A stretch of DNA of 64,000 bases from Afipia sp. GAS231 (lineage in GTDB: Bacteria; Pseudomonadota; Alphaproteobacteria; Rhizobiales; Xanthobacteraceae). Shown piece after piece: positions 43,534 to 54,765 of the stretch. Numbering within the stretch: the first letter of the stretch is position 1; each line of letters starts with the position of its first letter. A program made the translations under genes and the position numbers. Below the pieces are notes generated by a model that had not been told where the DNA came from, ran no database searches, and was given only the letters and a program-made list of their open reading frames with translations. Location: positions 6,372,501 through 6,436,500 of the forward strand of contig NZ_LT629703.1 in the NCBI RefSeq assembly GCF_900103365.1, written 5' to 3'.

Positions 43534-44904
43534 TTACCGCCGCACTGCATTGGTGCCGACCACCACCTGGGCATAGCGCTGGGCGCCTTCGGCCGAGAGA
43601 TCGGTGGTCACGGCGCGGGCGTGATCGAGCCCGACCACGGCGCCGCGCGGCGTTTCCGAAATCATGTTGTTGTTGACCAGCGCTGTGCCGGCACCCGGCA
43701 CCACCGATACGCCGATGCCGACAAAGGCGTTGCGGATCACATTGCCCGTGATGGCGATGTCGCGGAGATATTTGCCCCAGCCGGCGACGATCCCGAACGA
43801 CGGCGCATTCTCGATCACGTTGCCGGTCACGGACGAATCCGCCTCGATATAGATGCCGACACCGGCATCGTCGTCCGGCGCGGTGCCAATGGGGCGCTTC
43901 GGCAGCAGGTTGCGAATGATGTTGCCCTGCACGACGGCAATGCGGCCGCCCTCGTTGAAATTGCAGACGGAGACGCCGACGGCGGCGCCGTCGACCGTGT
44001 TGTTGGCGATCACTGCGCCCTCGAACGAAAATTCCGAATAGAGCGCAACCTCGCGGACGTCGCTGACGCTGTTGCCTGTGATCAGGATATTGGACGCCGA
44101 ATTGCCGCGCACCGCGGAATAGTCGCAGTTTTTGATGCGGTTGCCGCGGACGATGACGTTGCCAGCTCGGAAGGCGTTGATGGCATTGCCGTACTGGCCG
44201 GAGCCGCCGGGGCCGGCCTTGATGTCCTCGATACGGTTGTCCGCGACCAGCGTGCCGTCGTCACCGATCGAAGTGCGCAGGATTTCAATGCCGTTGTCGT
44301 TGGTGCCTGAAATGGTGTTGCGCGAGACGATCAGGCCGAGCGCATCGAACGACACCACCGCGGTGGTCGCCATCTTGCTGAAAATGTTGCCGGAGACATC
44401 GCCGGAGACCTGCTCGAACCAGATGCCGTTGCCGCCGCTTGCCGTGATCTCGCAATCGGTGATGCGGACGTCGCGCCCGCCGAGGCAATGCACGAGGCCG
44501 CGCCGGGTCGGCAGCGCAATGTCGCCGCCGTCGAGCGTGAGGCCCGACAGGCCGATCCTGTTGGCGCCTTCGCTCAGAAACATCGAGGCGCCGCCGTTGA
44601 ACAAAAACCTGGTCGCGCCGCGCACGCCGACCAGTTGCGAGCCGCTTTGCAGGCGCAACATTCCGGTGCGGTAAACGCCGGGCGGCAGCGCCAGCGGCAC
44701 TTGCGCGCGTGCGGCCTCGTCGATCGCCCGCTGCAGATTTCTGGTCTGGTCATCAGGGCTGCCGGGACGCACGCCATATTGCGTCACGTCGCGCCCGAGC
44801 GCCGACGTCAGCGGCGCCGCGCGTGCGGCATCGGGCGACATGGCGAGCGCGCCGGCGACGCCGACGGCGGATGCTCCAATGAGATGGCGGCGGTTGACGT
44901 CCAT
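43534..44904 (-). CDS. TIGR03808-type TAT-exported parallel beta-helix repeat protein
   Basis: The 456-residue protein has a twin-arginine signal (NRRHLIGASAVGVAGALAMS) followed by DVTQYGVRPGSPDDQTRNLQ, a pectate-lyase-like cap, and many beta-helix coils, such as ITDCEITASGGNGIWF, IVSRNTISGTNDNGIEIL and ITGNVIRNAFVGIGV. The fold and TAT signal match TIGR03808. Beta-helix proteins of this type often bind or cleave polysaccharides, but no catalytic residues are evident. Export through TAT suggests folding before export or a cofactor. Confidence 0.88.
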   Translation of the reverse strand: MDVNRRHLIGASAVGVAGALAMSPDAARAAPLTSALGRDVTQYGVRPGSPDDQTRNLQRAIDEAARAQVPLALPPGVYRTGMLRLQSGSQLVGVRGATRFLFNGGASMFLSEGANRIGLSGLTLDGGDIALPTRRGLVHCLGGRDVRITDCEITASGGNGIWFEQVSGDVSGNIFSKMATTAVVSFDALGLIVSRNTISGTNDNGIEILRTSIGDDGTLVADNRIEDIKAGPGGSGQYGNAINAFRAGNVIVRGNRIKNCDYSAVRGNSASNILITGNSVSDVREVALYSEFSFEGAVIANNTVDGAAVGVSVCNFNEGGRIAVVQGNIIRNLLPKRPIGTAPDDDAGVGIYIEADSSVTGNVIENAPSFGIVAGWGKYLRDIAITGNVIRNAFVGIGVSVVPGAGTALVNNNMISETPRGAVVGLDHARAVTTDLSAEGAQRYAQVVVGTNAVRR

Positions 44905-45020
44905 GATGGATGACCCTGTGTTCGTCCATCGATAGGTATCGCGGAAATGCGGCGGCGCATGGTGAATGCGCCGACGGAACAGGGTGATTGTTCGGGGTAG
45001 GGTTAATGTCGGGTGCGAAG

Positions 45021-45665
45021 CTACGAAGCCCGCCTTGCCAATCTCACCATCTCCAGCAACATCGCCTCGCCGGCATCGACCAGTTCTTCCAGCGTGATGC
45101 GCGGAAAACCCTTGCGGCGCGGCGAGCCGTCACGCGCCAGCGGCGGGATGTGAACGAAGGCGGCCAGGCGCGGGCCGTCGTCGGCTTCCGCGGCTTCGAT
45201 CGCGCGCCAGCTCAGATAGTTGCAGAGATAGCTGCCGGCGTCGCGCGAGGCGCGGGCGTCGAGGCCGGTGCTATCTGCAGCGCGCAGCAATTTCTGGGTA
45301 TGCGGGCCGAACATTTTTGCGGCGGCGCCGCCCTCGATCGAGCCCTTGCGCGAGCGGGCCTGCGACGCGTCGGGCCACAGCATGGTGACGGCGTTGCGGG
45401 CGCGAGTCTCGATCCTGACATAGCCGGTGCGCGAGGCGAGGCCGAACATCAACAGCGCGTGCGGCTTGTGCCGATCCAGCGCCAGCGGCAATTCGCGATC
45501 GACTGCCTTGTAGGTCACGGGAAAAATGTGACTGGAGAGTTCGACCTCGGCAAAGGCCGGACGCCGCAGCCGCGTCAGCCGCGCCACCAGCGGCTGCGTC
45601 GGGTTATAGGGCGCGCCGGGAAACGGTCCGAAGCCGGTGACGAGAATGCGAAGCTTCTCGCTCAC
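45021..45665 (-). CDS. Pyroglutamyl-peptidase I family (C15) protein
   Basis: A GTG start at 45665 (AAGAG upstream) gives 214 residues; a TTG at 45674 is an alternative. The family motif GFGPFPGAPYNPT is near the N-terminus. The catalytic set is present: Glu in RIETRARN, Cys in DAGSYLCNYLSW and His in AFVHIPPL. Peptidase C15 removes N-terminal pyroglutamate from peptides in the cytoplasm. Compared with classical Pcp the middle (SRKGSIEGGAAAKMFGPHTQ) differs, as in a divergent alphaproteobacterial subgroup, so the substrate may not be pyroglutamyl peptides. Monocistronic. Confidence 0.82.
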   Translation of the reverse strand: MSEKLRILVTGFGPFPGAPYNPTQPLVARLTRLRRPAFAEVELSSHIFPVTYKAVDRELPLALDRHKPHALLMFGLASRTGYVRIETRARNAVTMLWPDASQARSRKGSIEGGAAAKMFGPHTQKLLRAADSTGLDARASRDAGSYLCNYLSWRAIEAAEADDGPRLAAFVHIPPLARDGSPRRKGFPRITLEELVDAGEAMLLEMVRLARRAS

Positions 45666-45684
45666 TTCAGGCAACTCTTCGCGC

Positions 45685-45785
45685 CGTCATGCCCGCGCAG
45701 GCGGGCATCCAGTATTCCACAGCGGCCAGTCGAGTTTCCATTTGCTGCGGCGTTTACTGGATCGTCCGCCTTCGCGGACGATGAC
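45685..45785. repeat. Palindromic intergenic repeat (CGTCATGCCCGC family)
   Basis: CGTCATGCCCGCGCAGGCGG and CGTCCGCCTTCGCGGACGATGAC each form a hairpin at the ends, with CCAGTATTCCACAGCGGCCAGT between. It separates the meaB gene from the pyroglutamyl-peptidase-like gene. Confidence 0.85.
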
Positions 45786-45813
45786 ACCTCCATATGCAAT
45801 AATAAACGTTCGC

Positions 45814-46800
45814 TCACCGCAGCATCTCCGCGATCTGTTCGGCGGCGAGCGCCGGCGTGATGCGGCCGTCGGCGACCTCGGCCTCGGTCTTTTTCACCTT
45901 GGCGCGGATCGCAGCGTCGGAGCGCAGGCGGGCCATCATCCGCTGCTCCAGCATCGACCACATCCATTTCACCTGCTGCTCGCGCCGCCGTGCCGCGAAC
46001 TCGCTGGAGGTGATCATAGTGGTGCGGTGATCCAGGACCTTCTGCCACAGTTCGTCCATGCCGGTGCCGGTCAGCGCCGAATAGGTCAGCACCGGCGGAT
46101 GCCAGTGCTCCGAGCGCGGGCTGAGAATATGCAGCGCGCCGCGATATTCGGCTGCGGCCAGGTTGGCGCGCTTGATGTTGTCGCCGTCGGCCTTGTTGAT
46201 CGCGATCATGTCGGCGAGTTCGACCAGGCCCTTCTTGATGCCCTGCAGCTCGTCGCCGGCGCCCGGCAGCATCAAGGCCAGGAAGAAATCGGTCATGTCG
46301 CAGACCGCGGTTTCGGACTGGCCGATGCCGACGGTTTCCACCAGCACGACGTCAAAGCCGGCGGCTTCGCACAGCAGCATCGCCTCGCGGGTTTTCGCCG
46401 CCACCCCGCCGAGCGTGCCGGACGCTGGCGAGGGACGGATAAAGGCGTTCTCGGAATTCGCAAGCTGCGCCATCCGCGTCTTGTCGCCGAGGATCGAGCC
46501 GCCGGTGCGGGCCGAGGACGGATCGACCGCGAGCACCGCGACCTTGTGGCCGCGCTCGATCAGGAACATGCCGAGCGCATCGATGGTGGTCGATTTGCCG
46601 ACGCCGGGCGAGCCGGTAATGCCGACGCGGATTGCCGTACCCGTGTCGGGCAAAAGCGTCTGCACCAGGTCGCGCGCCGCGGCCTGGTGATCGCCCCTGC
46701 GGCTCTCGATCAGCGTGATTGCGCGCGCCAGCGCCGCGCGGGAACCGGAGCGGAGGTCATGGGCGAGCTTGTCGATGTCGGGGGTCTTCGGCGGGGTCAT
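45814..46800 (-). CDS. meaB: MeaB, methylmalonyl-CoA mutase-associated GTPase
   Basis: The ATG at 46800 gives 328 residues, the usual length. The G-protein core has Walker A GSPGVGKS (63-70), DPSSARTGGSILGDKTRM as the switch region, ETVGIGQSE and the NKAD base-specificity motif. MeaB (ArgK-like) gates loading of adenosylcobalamin onto methylmalonyl-CoA mutase and protects it from inactivation. Its location downstream of mutA and mutB on the same strand supports that role. Frames upstream of 46800 lack family sequence. Confidence 0.93.
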   Translation of the reverse strand: MTPPKTPDIDKLAHDLRSGSRAALARAITLIESRRGDHQAAARDLVQTLLPDTGTAIRVGITGSPGVGKSTTIDALGMFLIERGHKVAVLAVDPSSARTGGSILGDKTRMAQLANSENAFIRPSPASGTLGGVAAKTREAMLLCEAAGFDVVLVETVGIGQSETAVCDMTDFFLALMLPGAGDELQGIKKGLVELADMIAINKADGDNIKRANLAAAEYRGALHILSPRSEHWHPPVLTYSALTGTGMDELWQKVLDHRTTMITSSEFAARRREQQVKWMWSMLEQRMMARLRSDAAIRAKVKKTEAEVADGRITPALAAEQIAEMLR

Positions 46801-46875
46801 GGCTTGGTTTACAACGGCTGATGGCCGCAGGCGAGGGGCCCGGACCACCGCTATCCCCATCGATTTGATGCTGTC

Positions 46876-47655
46876 TTACTGCTGCCCGTCGTCGTCGCCC
46901 TTGGGCCGCGCGCCGCCGAAGATGTTGACGCCTTCCGGCGTCAGATACGGTTTCAAGGTTTCCCAGGGCACGAAGGCGACGTATTCGCCTTCGGCATAGG
47001 GCCCGACCGCATAGGGCGGATAGTGGAAGGTCAGGCCGGAGCTCTTGCCTGACGCGGTCGAGGGCGCCAAGGTCACCGCGCCGATCTTGAGCAGTTTGGG
47101 CTCGACGATTTTGAACCATTCGTCGGTCGCGGTCTCGCCGGCATCGCGCTTTTTCTTCTCCACCGTCAACGAAGCCAGCACGGCCTTGACCATCGCCTTC
47201 ATGGTGGGGCCACCGTCGGCGGTCTCGATGAAGAACGGGCGGATGCTGATGCGCTTGTTGGCGGCGGAATCCCACAGGATGGTGTTGACGTCGGAATTCG
47301 GGTGCGCGCCGCCGGTGTCCGTGTAGTCGGACCTGACGATGCTGACATAGTGCCCGTCGACCACCGAGCGCGTCTCGTACTTGCGATCGACGGACCAGGC
47401 GCCGTTGCGGAACATCTGCGGAAACTGCTTGCGCTCCTTGTCGGCGTCAACGCTGTACCCCGCCACCCACGCCTTGCCTTCGGTCAGGCAGTCGGCGGCG
47501 AGCGCCGCATCGGCCTTGATCTTGGCGTCGAGCGAAACGCTGGCCTCGATCAATTTGGTCTTGAGGTTGAAGTCGGGCTTGGGTTCGGCGGCGAGGGCGG
47601 CGAACGCCAAGCTTGCGAGAGAAATCGTCAGGCAGGTTCGGAGTATCAAGTTCAT
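46876..47655 (-). CDS. Exported DUF3298 domain protein
   Basis: The ATG at 47655 gives 259 residues with a Sec signal (LILRTCLTISLASLAFAALA). The mature part has the two-part arrangement of PdaC/RsiV-like proteins: an N-terminal region and a DUF3298 domain (SIVRSDYTDTGGAHPNSDVN, later ILWDSAANKRISIRPFF and VGPYAEGEYVAFVPWETLKP). These domains occur in envelope proteins and anti-sigma factors and may bind cell-wall or ligand molecules. It lies between mutB and meaB on the same strand. Its link to propionate metabolism is unclear, and it may only be a positional neighbour. Confidence 0.85.
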   Translation of the reverse strand: MNLILRTCLTISLASLAFAALAAEPKPDFNLKTKLIEASVSLDAKIKADAALAADCLTEGKAWVAGYSVDADKERKQFPQMFRNGAWSVDRKYETRSVVDGHYVSIVRSDYTDTGGAHPNSDVNTILWDSAANKRISIRPFFIETADGGPTMKAMVKAVLASLTVEKKKRDAGETATDEWFKIVEPKLLKIGAVTLAPSTASGKSSGLTFHYPPYAVGPYAEGEYVAFVPWETLKPYLTPEGVNIFGGARPKGDDDGQQ

Positions 47656-47770
47656 GGAGCAATAATCGCAATGAGGTGATGAGATGCGCTTTCGATCATT
47701 TGTCGCATGAGTTACGCGCAAGGTTCGACGAATGCCGTAGGCATTCGAAGACGTCAGCCTATCACCCCAA

Positions 47771-49927
<2,157 letters not shown>

Positions 49928-49958
49928 GGTACCCATTCTAGCATATTTGGCGGTCGCA

Positions 49959-50068
49959 AGCTCTAGAGCCTTTTCCGTTCCGATTGAATCGGAACGGGGC
50001 TCTAGATTCTTGTTTTGACGCGTTTTCTTCACGCGAACCGGTGTCCACTTCGCTGGAAAACGCTCTAG
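49959..50068. repeat. Dispersed repeat (ACGCGTTTTCTT family), longest copy
   Basis: It runs GCTCTAGAGCCTTTTCCGTT, through the GATTGAATCGGAAC palindrome, then TTGTTTTGACGCGTTTTCTT and CACGCGAACCGGTGTCCACTTCGCTGGAAAACGCTCTAG. The last bases supply the stop codon of the GFA gene (50065-50067). It fills the gap between gfa and mutB. Confidence 0.88.
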
Positions 50069-50529
50069 TCATGGTCCGGATGCTGGTGGCTGACGATCCC
50101 GCCAACCTTGTCCGGGCCATAGTTCTGCAGCGTGGTCTGGCTCGGCAGGTTGGAGATGCCGACCACCCAGCCGAGCCGGGATTCGGTTCCGTATTGCCGG
50201 GTCGGAACCAGCCGGTCAGGGCGGTCGAAGGTGCCGGTCATGATTTCGATCCGGGGACCGTCGATGCGGCGGAAACTCAGGGGCGTGCCGCAATCCCGGC
50301 AGAAATCGCGCATCGCGATCGATGAGGATTTGAACGCCGCTGGCTGGCCGCGGGTCCAGCTAAAATCCGCATGTTCGATATCGGCAAAGGAAGCGAACGG
50401 CGCGCCCGACGCCTTCTGGCACATCCGGCAATGACAGACGCTGATTTTTGCGGGTGGTGCTGTCACCGCAAAGCGGATCGCGCCGCATTGGCAGCCGCCG
50501 GTCAGAACGGTTTTGCTAGCCGCTGTCAT
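50065..50529 (-). CDS. GFA family (glutathione-dependent formaldehyde-activating-like) protein
   Basis: The ATG at 50529 gives 154 residues. The zinc sites of the GFA fold are present: [10 protein letters not shown] (C13, C15), VCHCRMCQK (C32, C34, C37) and FCRDCGTPL (C77, C80). Many proteins with this domain are not formaldehyde-activating, so the name gives only the fold. It is placed 2 bp after the mutA stop and before mutB, making it part of the mut operon, which is unusual. Its stop codon lies in a dispersed repeat. Confidence 0.87.
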   Translation of the reverse strand: MTAASKTVLTGGCQCGAIRFAVTAPPAKISVCHCRMCQKASGAPFASFADIEHADFSWTRGQPAAFKSSSIAMRDFCRDCGTPLSFRRIDGPRIEIMTGTFDRPDRLVPTRQYGTESRLGWVVGISNLPSQTTLQNYGPDKVGGIVSHQHPDHD

Positions 50530-50531
50530 GG

Positions 50532-52394
50532 TCACTCCATCCGCTGCCAGGCACTCGTCAACATCGCCAGCGCGTCGCCGCCGGCGAAGATGAAATCGCC
50601 GACGCCCGCGCCGCGCAGCGCGGCCTCCTGCTCGCCGGGCCGCCCTGCCAGATAGATATGCTTGCAGCCTGCCGCTTGAAGGGCCTGGGCTGCCGCGACA
50701 GCGTGCCCGGCATAGACCTTGTCGGACGAGCACAGACACGCCGTGGTTGCACCGGAGGCCTTGAAATCAGCGGCAAGCGCCGCCGGATCGGCAAAGCCCT
50801 CGGTGTCGAGCGCCTCGATGCCGCCGGTTTCAAAGAAGCTCTTGGCAAAGGCGGCGCGCGCGGTGAAGTCGGCAGCCGTTCCGAGATTGGCGAGGAACAT
50901 CTTGGGCCGCGCGCCGGTGGATTTGAGTCGGGTATCCGACTTATCGCGCAAGGCCTCGAACGGCGCCGCCAGCCGCATCGGCGGCAGTCCGTCGAACTTG
51001 ATCTTGGCCTCGCCATAGGGCGGCAATACCACCGGCCGCGCCTCGAGCACCGCGACGTCGGCCTCGTGCAGGTTCGGAAATTCGCTGGCGCCGGTCAGGA
51101 CGTCGCGCCGCTTGGCAATATTGGTCTCGCGTACCGCCCGCGTCGCGGCGACCTTGCGCTGGAGCAGGCCCTGTTCAAGCGAGGCGAACATTCCGCCGGC
51201 TTTCTCGATCTCCTGGAACAGCGACCAGGCGGCTTCGCAAAGCTGTTTGGTCAGCGTCTCGATGCCGCCGGAGCCGGCGGCCGGATCTGACACTTTGGCG
51301 AGGTTGGATTCTTCCAGCAGCACCAGTTGGGTGTTGCGTGCCGCACGTCTGGCAAACGGGTCGGGCAGGCCGCGCGCCAGCGTGTGCGGCAACACGGTGA
51401 TAGCGTTGGCGCCGCCGAGTCCGGCGGAGAAGGTCGCCATCGTCGCACGCAGCATGTTCACGTAGGGGTCGCGCTGCGTCAGCATCCGCCATGCGGTGTC
51501 GGCGGCGATGAACAGCGGTTTGGGTGTGAGGCCAGAGGCCGCTTCGATCCGCGCCCATAGCAGCCGCAGTGCGCGGAATTTCGAAAGCGTCAGGAATTGA
51601 TCGGCGTCGGCGGCAAGCCGCGCATAGACCATGCCTTGCGCATTTTCCAGCGTCACGCCGGAGGCTTCGATCGCGCGCAGATAGGCGACGCCGGAGGCGA
51701 GCACGAAGGCCAGCTCCTGCACTTCCGATCCGCCGGCATTATGAATCACCCGCCCATCGGCGGCGACGAACGGACCCCTGAAGCCCATCGCGGCAAGGCC
51801 GCGGGCGGCGTTGGTCAAAGCGGGCGCGATCTCGGCCCAGGTGAATGGGCTGCGGCCCCATGCCGTGGCAGCTCCGAGCGGATCGAGGCCGAAGCGGATA
51901 TCGCAGGCCGCGGGGTCGAGACCCCTGCGCTTGATATATTCGGCGACGTGAATCGCCGCCATCCGCGACTGCGGCCCGACCTGAAGTTCGATGCCGATGC
52001 CGGCATCGAGGAAGACGCCGTCGAGGACTTTTTCGACGGCCTCCGCCGTCGGCTCCAGTCCAAAGCCATGGGCGCCGTTGGAGCCGGCGAACACCAGCGC
52101 AAGCCCGGTAGCGCCGTTCTCCAGATCGTGCAGCGCCTGCGCATTGGCCGCCCTGGCGTCGGGATGATCGATCCGCTGCAGGATCTGCCAGGGGGCTGCG
52201 GCGGCGCGGCCGGCGACCGGGGCGGTGCCTTGCGCGCGGCGATAGATCGGATCGATCGGCAATCCGTCGGCGGTCTTGCTGACCAGTTTCTCGAATGGCG
52301 CGCCCTTCAGCACCCCGTCGACCAGCTTGCGCCAGTCGTCGTAGCTCGCCGGGGCAAAATCCGCGGCCAATTTCAGCTCATCTGTCGTGGTCAT
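50532..52394 (-). CDS. mutA: Methylmalonyl-CoA mutase small subunit
   Basis: The 620-residue protein has the mutase barrel (DWRKLVDGVL, ILQRIDHPDARAANAQALHD, later NTQLVLLEESNLAKVSDPAA) but no DxHxxG cobalamin motif in its C-terminal domain, as expected of the non-catalytic subunit. It pairs with MutB to form the heterodimer. It begins 97 bp after folK on the same strand, so it may be co-transcribed with the folate genes. The N-terminal extension to an ATG at 52457 is not supported by family length. Confidence 0.92.
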   Translation of the reverse strand: MTTTDELKLAADFAPASYDDWRKLVDGVLKGAPFEKLVSKTADGLPIDPIYRRAQGTAPVAGRAAAAPWQILQRIDHPDARAANAQALHDLENGATGLALVFAGSNGAHGFGLEPTAEAVEKVLDGVFLDAGIGIELQVGPQSRMAAIHVAEYIKRRGLDPAACDIRFGLDPLGAATAWGRSPFTWAEIAPALTNAARGLAAMGFRGPFVAADGRVIHNAGGSEVQELAFVLASGVAYLRAIEASGVTLENAQGMVYARLAADADQFLTLSKFRALRLLWARIEAASGLTPKPLFIAADTAWRMLTQRDPYVNMLRATMATFSAGLGGANAITVLPHTLARGLPDPFARRAARNTQLVLLEESNLAKVSDPAAGSGGIETLTKQLCEAAWSLFQEIEKAGGMFASLEQGLLQRKVAATRAVRETNIAKRRDVLTGASEFPNLHEADVAVLEARPVVLPPYGEAKIKFDGLPPMRLAAPFEALRDKSDTRLKSTGARPKMFLANLGTAADFTARAAFAKSFFETGGIEALDTEGFADPAALAADFKASGATTACLCSSDKVYAGHAVAAAQALQAAGCKHIYLAGRPGEQEAALRGAGVGDFIFAGGDALAMLTSAWQRME

Positions 52395-52490
52395 CCGGCC
52401 CGTCGTTCCTTCGCCCGTTTCTTGCAGCGCTTCCCGTGTTGGGCCGGAAATTGCCACGCCGCGACCGCCAAGCCAAACAGTTGTTTTGGG

Positions 52491-52982
52491 TCAATCGAGC
52501 TCAGGTAACCGCTGGATACCTTCGGTCGAAAGCCCGGCCAAGGCCTCGGCCACGCGACGTCCCGCAATGATACGGTCGGGCACAATCTCGGCGAGCGGCA
52601 CCAGCACGAAAGCGCGCTCGAACAGCCGTGGATGCGGTAGCGTCAGCTCGGGTTTTTCGATTTTGACATCGTCATAGGCGATCAGATCGAGATCGAGCGT
52701 GCGCGGCCCCCAGTGCCGCTCATGGGCGCGGTCGCGGCCGAATTTCTTTTCGATCTTGTGCAGCGTGAACAACAGCGCATGCGGGTCGAGGCTGGTGTCG
52801 ATCTGGATGCAGGCGTTGACGAAAGGGTCCTGCGCCTCGTCCCCCCAGGGCGGCGTTGAGTAATCCGACGACCGCGCCAGCAAGGCCGCCTGCGTCATGC
52901 CGCAGATGTTGGAAATCGCCTTCTGGAACGTGGCGCGAACGTCGCCGACATTGCCGCCGAGCGCGATCAGCACATCCGCCAT
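52491..52982 (-). CDS. folK: HPPK, 2-amino-4-hydroxy-6-hydroxymethyldihydropteridine diphosphokinase
   Basis: The 163-residue enzyme transfers pyrophosphate from ATP to the pterin alcohol in folate synthesis. ALGGNVGDVRATF opens the fold, and the HPPK signature RHWGPRTLDLDLIAYDD is complete with the Mg-binding Asp pair. It follows folB by 1 bp, so translation is coupled. Confidence 0.95.
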   Translation of the reverse strand: MADVLIALGGNVGDVRATFQKAISNICGMTQAALLARSSDYSTPPWGDEAQDPFVNACIQIDTSLDPHALLFTLHKIEKKFGRDRAHERHWGPRTLDLDLIAYDDVKIEKPELTLPHPRLFERAFVLVPLAEIVPDRIIAGRRVAEALAGLSTEGIQRLPELD

Positions 52983-52983
52983 G

Positions 52984-53355
52984 TCAGGGCGCTTGCCGGG
53001 TGCGGGTCAGCACCACGCCGACATCCTCGAAGATCGCCGCGATCGGCGCGTGCGGCTTGTGCACGGTGACCTTGACGGCGCTGACGCGCGGAAACGCCGC
53101 CAGCACCGCCTCGGCGACGGCGCCGGCCGCGCGCTCCAGCAGCTTGTAGTTGGTATTCTTGAATGCTGCCGTCGCGGTCGCCACCACGTTGGAATAGGAC
53201 ACGGTGTCGGCGAGCCGATCGGTGTGCGAGGATTCCGACAGATCGGCGGCAAGCTCGAGATCGATCACGAAGCGCTGGCCGACTTCGGTCTCATGTTCCA
53301 TTACGCCATGGCGGGCATGAATCACGACGCCGGTGATGAAGATCGTATCGGTCAT
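52984..53355 (-). CDS. folB: Dihydroneopterin aldolase
   Basis: The 123-residue protein has the folB pattern: VVIHARHGVMEHETEVGQRF (with the Glu in the substrate pocket), SYSNVVATA and LLERAAGAVAEAVLA. It cleaves dihydroneopterin to the hydroxymethyl pterin used by FolK. Its ATG overlaps the folP stop (ATGA, 53352-53355). Confidence 0.95.
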   Translation of the reverse strand: MTDTIFITGVVIHARHGVMEHETEVGQRFVIDLELAADLSESSHTDRLADTVSYSNVVATATAAFKNTNYKLLERAAGAVAEAVLAAFPRVSAVKVTVHKPHAPIAAIFEDVGVVLTRTRQAP

Positions 53356-54230
53356 TTCTGGTTTCCGAATTCCTTGATGGCCGCCGCGACGCGCAGCGCC
53401 TGGACGGTTTCCGCGACGTCATGGGCCCGGATGATCCGCGCCCCGTTTTGCGCCGCCAGCAGATGCGCGGCAATCGAGCCGCCGAGCCGCTGCTGTGGCT
53501 CCGACGGCGTGACGGATGCGATGAAGCGCTTGCGCGACGCCCCGACCAGCAGCGGCTGCCTCAACGAAGCGAGTTCATCGAGCCGCGCCAGCACCGTCAT
53601 GCTCTGCTCCGGCGTCTTGCCGAAGCCGATGCCGGGATCGAGCACGATGTTGTCAGGCGAAATCCCTGCCTTAGCCGCTATCTCGAGCGAGCGGGTGAAG
53701 AACTCCGTGACATCTTTCATGATGTCGATGGCGGGATCGGCGCGGTCGCGGTTGTGCATGATGATGACGGGCACCCTGCGCGCGGCAACGAGGCCCGCCA
53801 TGTCAGGATCGCGCTGCAGGCCCCAGACGTCGTTGGCAATAACAGCGCCCTGATCGAGGGCCCGGGCCACGACGGATGATTTCATGCTGTCGATCGACAC
53901 CGGCACGCCAAGCGAAACGACCTCCGGCAGCACGTCGCGAAGGCGATCAAGTTCCTGCTCGGCGCTGATCGGCTCCGAGCCATAGGGCCGGGTGGATTCG
54001 GCGCCGATGTCGATGATGTCGGCGCCCTCGGCGACCATCTTTCGGGCCTGTGCCAGCGCGCGCTCGGGGGCCGTGAACTGTCCGCCGTCGGAAAAGGAAT
54101 CCGGCGTCACATTCAGGACGCCCATCACGGCCGGATAGGGCTTCGACAGCAGCACTGACAGCACGGAATCTCCGGTCGGCCCGGCCGCCGCGTTCGGCTC
54201 CCTGGCGGGTCTGGAAATGGTTGCGATCAT
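53352..54230 (-). CDS. folP: Dihydropteroate synthase
   Basis: The 292-residue TIM-barrel enzyme joins the pterin diphosphate to p-aminobenzoate. Both signatures are present: MGVLNVTPDSFSDGG (36-50) and GADIIDIGAESTRP (69-82). Further conserved pieces are NDVWGLQRD, VIIMHNR and DPGIGFGKTPEQS. It is the first gene of folP-folB-folK, the usual gene order in Rhizobiales. It is the target of sulfonamides; nothing in the motifs suggests a resistant variant, but I cannot judge that reliably. Confidence 0.95.
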   Translation of the reverse strand: MIATISRPAREPNAAAGPTGDSVLSVLLSKPYPAVMGVLNVTPDSFSDGGQFTAPERALAQARKMVAEGADIIDIGAESTRPYGSEPISAEQELDRLRDVLPEVVSLGVPVSIDSMKSSVVARALDQGAVIANDVWGLQRDPDMAGLVAARRVPVIIMHNRDRADPAIDIMKDVTEFFTRSLEIAAKAGISPDNIVLDPGIGFGKTPEQSMTVLARLDELASLRQPLLVGASRKRFIASVTPSEPQQRLGGSIAAHLLAAQNGARIIRAHDVAETVQALRVAAAIKEFGNQK

Positions 54231-54302
54231 GCGGTCGCTTTGCGCGGTCCGCGTGGTCGAGTCAAGGCGGGAGAGGGGGCGGAGGACGCTAGCCCGAGCG
54301 GC

Positions 54303-54710
54303 TCAGTAGCTGATTTTCGGGGCCAGCTTGCGCGCCTGCTCGACCAGCTGCTCGACCGATCGTTCCGACGGCAGCACGCGGACCAGCCGGCGCTTGGTAT
54401 TGATGTCTTTCATGCTCGCAGCCAACCGCGAAGGGTTGCGCAGTGCCAGTTCACGCACGGTGGTGACGCCGGCCGCGCGCACCAACCCGACCTTGGCCTT
54501 GCCCATCCCGGGAATGCGCATGTAGTCGGAGAAATTTGCCCATTCGAGCAGTTGCTGCTCGCTGATCCCGGTCTTGGTGGCGAGCGCCTTGCGTCCCTTG
54601 ACGGTGCGGGCGGCTTCCAGCAGCGCTTCGGTGGTGCGAATGCCTAGCGATTTCAGTTTCGAGGCGGAGTAGGCACTCAGGCCTTCGATCGCGGAGAGGG
54701 GATATGTCAT
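54303..54710 (-). CDS. DUF4332 domain (HhH-type) protein
   Basis: From the ATG at 54710 the protein has 135 residues. It is made of two helix-hairpin-helix-like repeats: LSAIEGLSAYSASKLKSLGI and later YMRIPGMGKAKVGLVRAAGV, each followed by a TTEALLEAA- or TTVRELALR-like helix. This is the DUF4332 layout; the family may bind DNA nonspecifically. The C-terminal part is Lys/Arg-rich. It follows a small gene on the same strand with a 55-bp gap. Confidence 0.85.
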   Translation of the reverse strand: MTYPLSAIEGLSAYSASKLKSLGIRTTEALLEAARTVKGRKALATKTGISEQQLLEWANFSDYMRIPGMGKAKVGLVRAAGVTTVRELALRNPSRLAASMKDINTKRRLVRVLPSERSVEQLVEQARKLAPKISY

Positions 54711-54765
54711 GATACTCGATGCAATAGAATGTGCTGAGGCCGGATCTGCGCCAGAAGGATATGCT

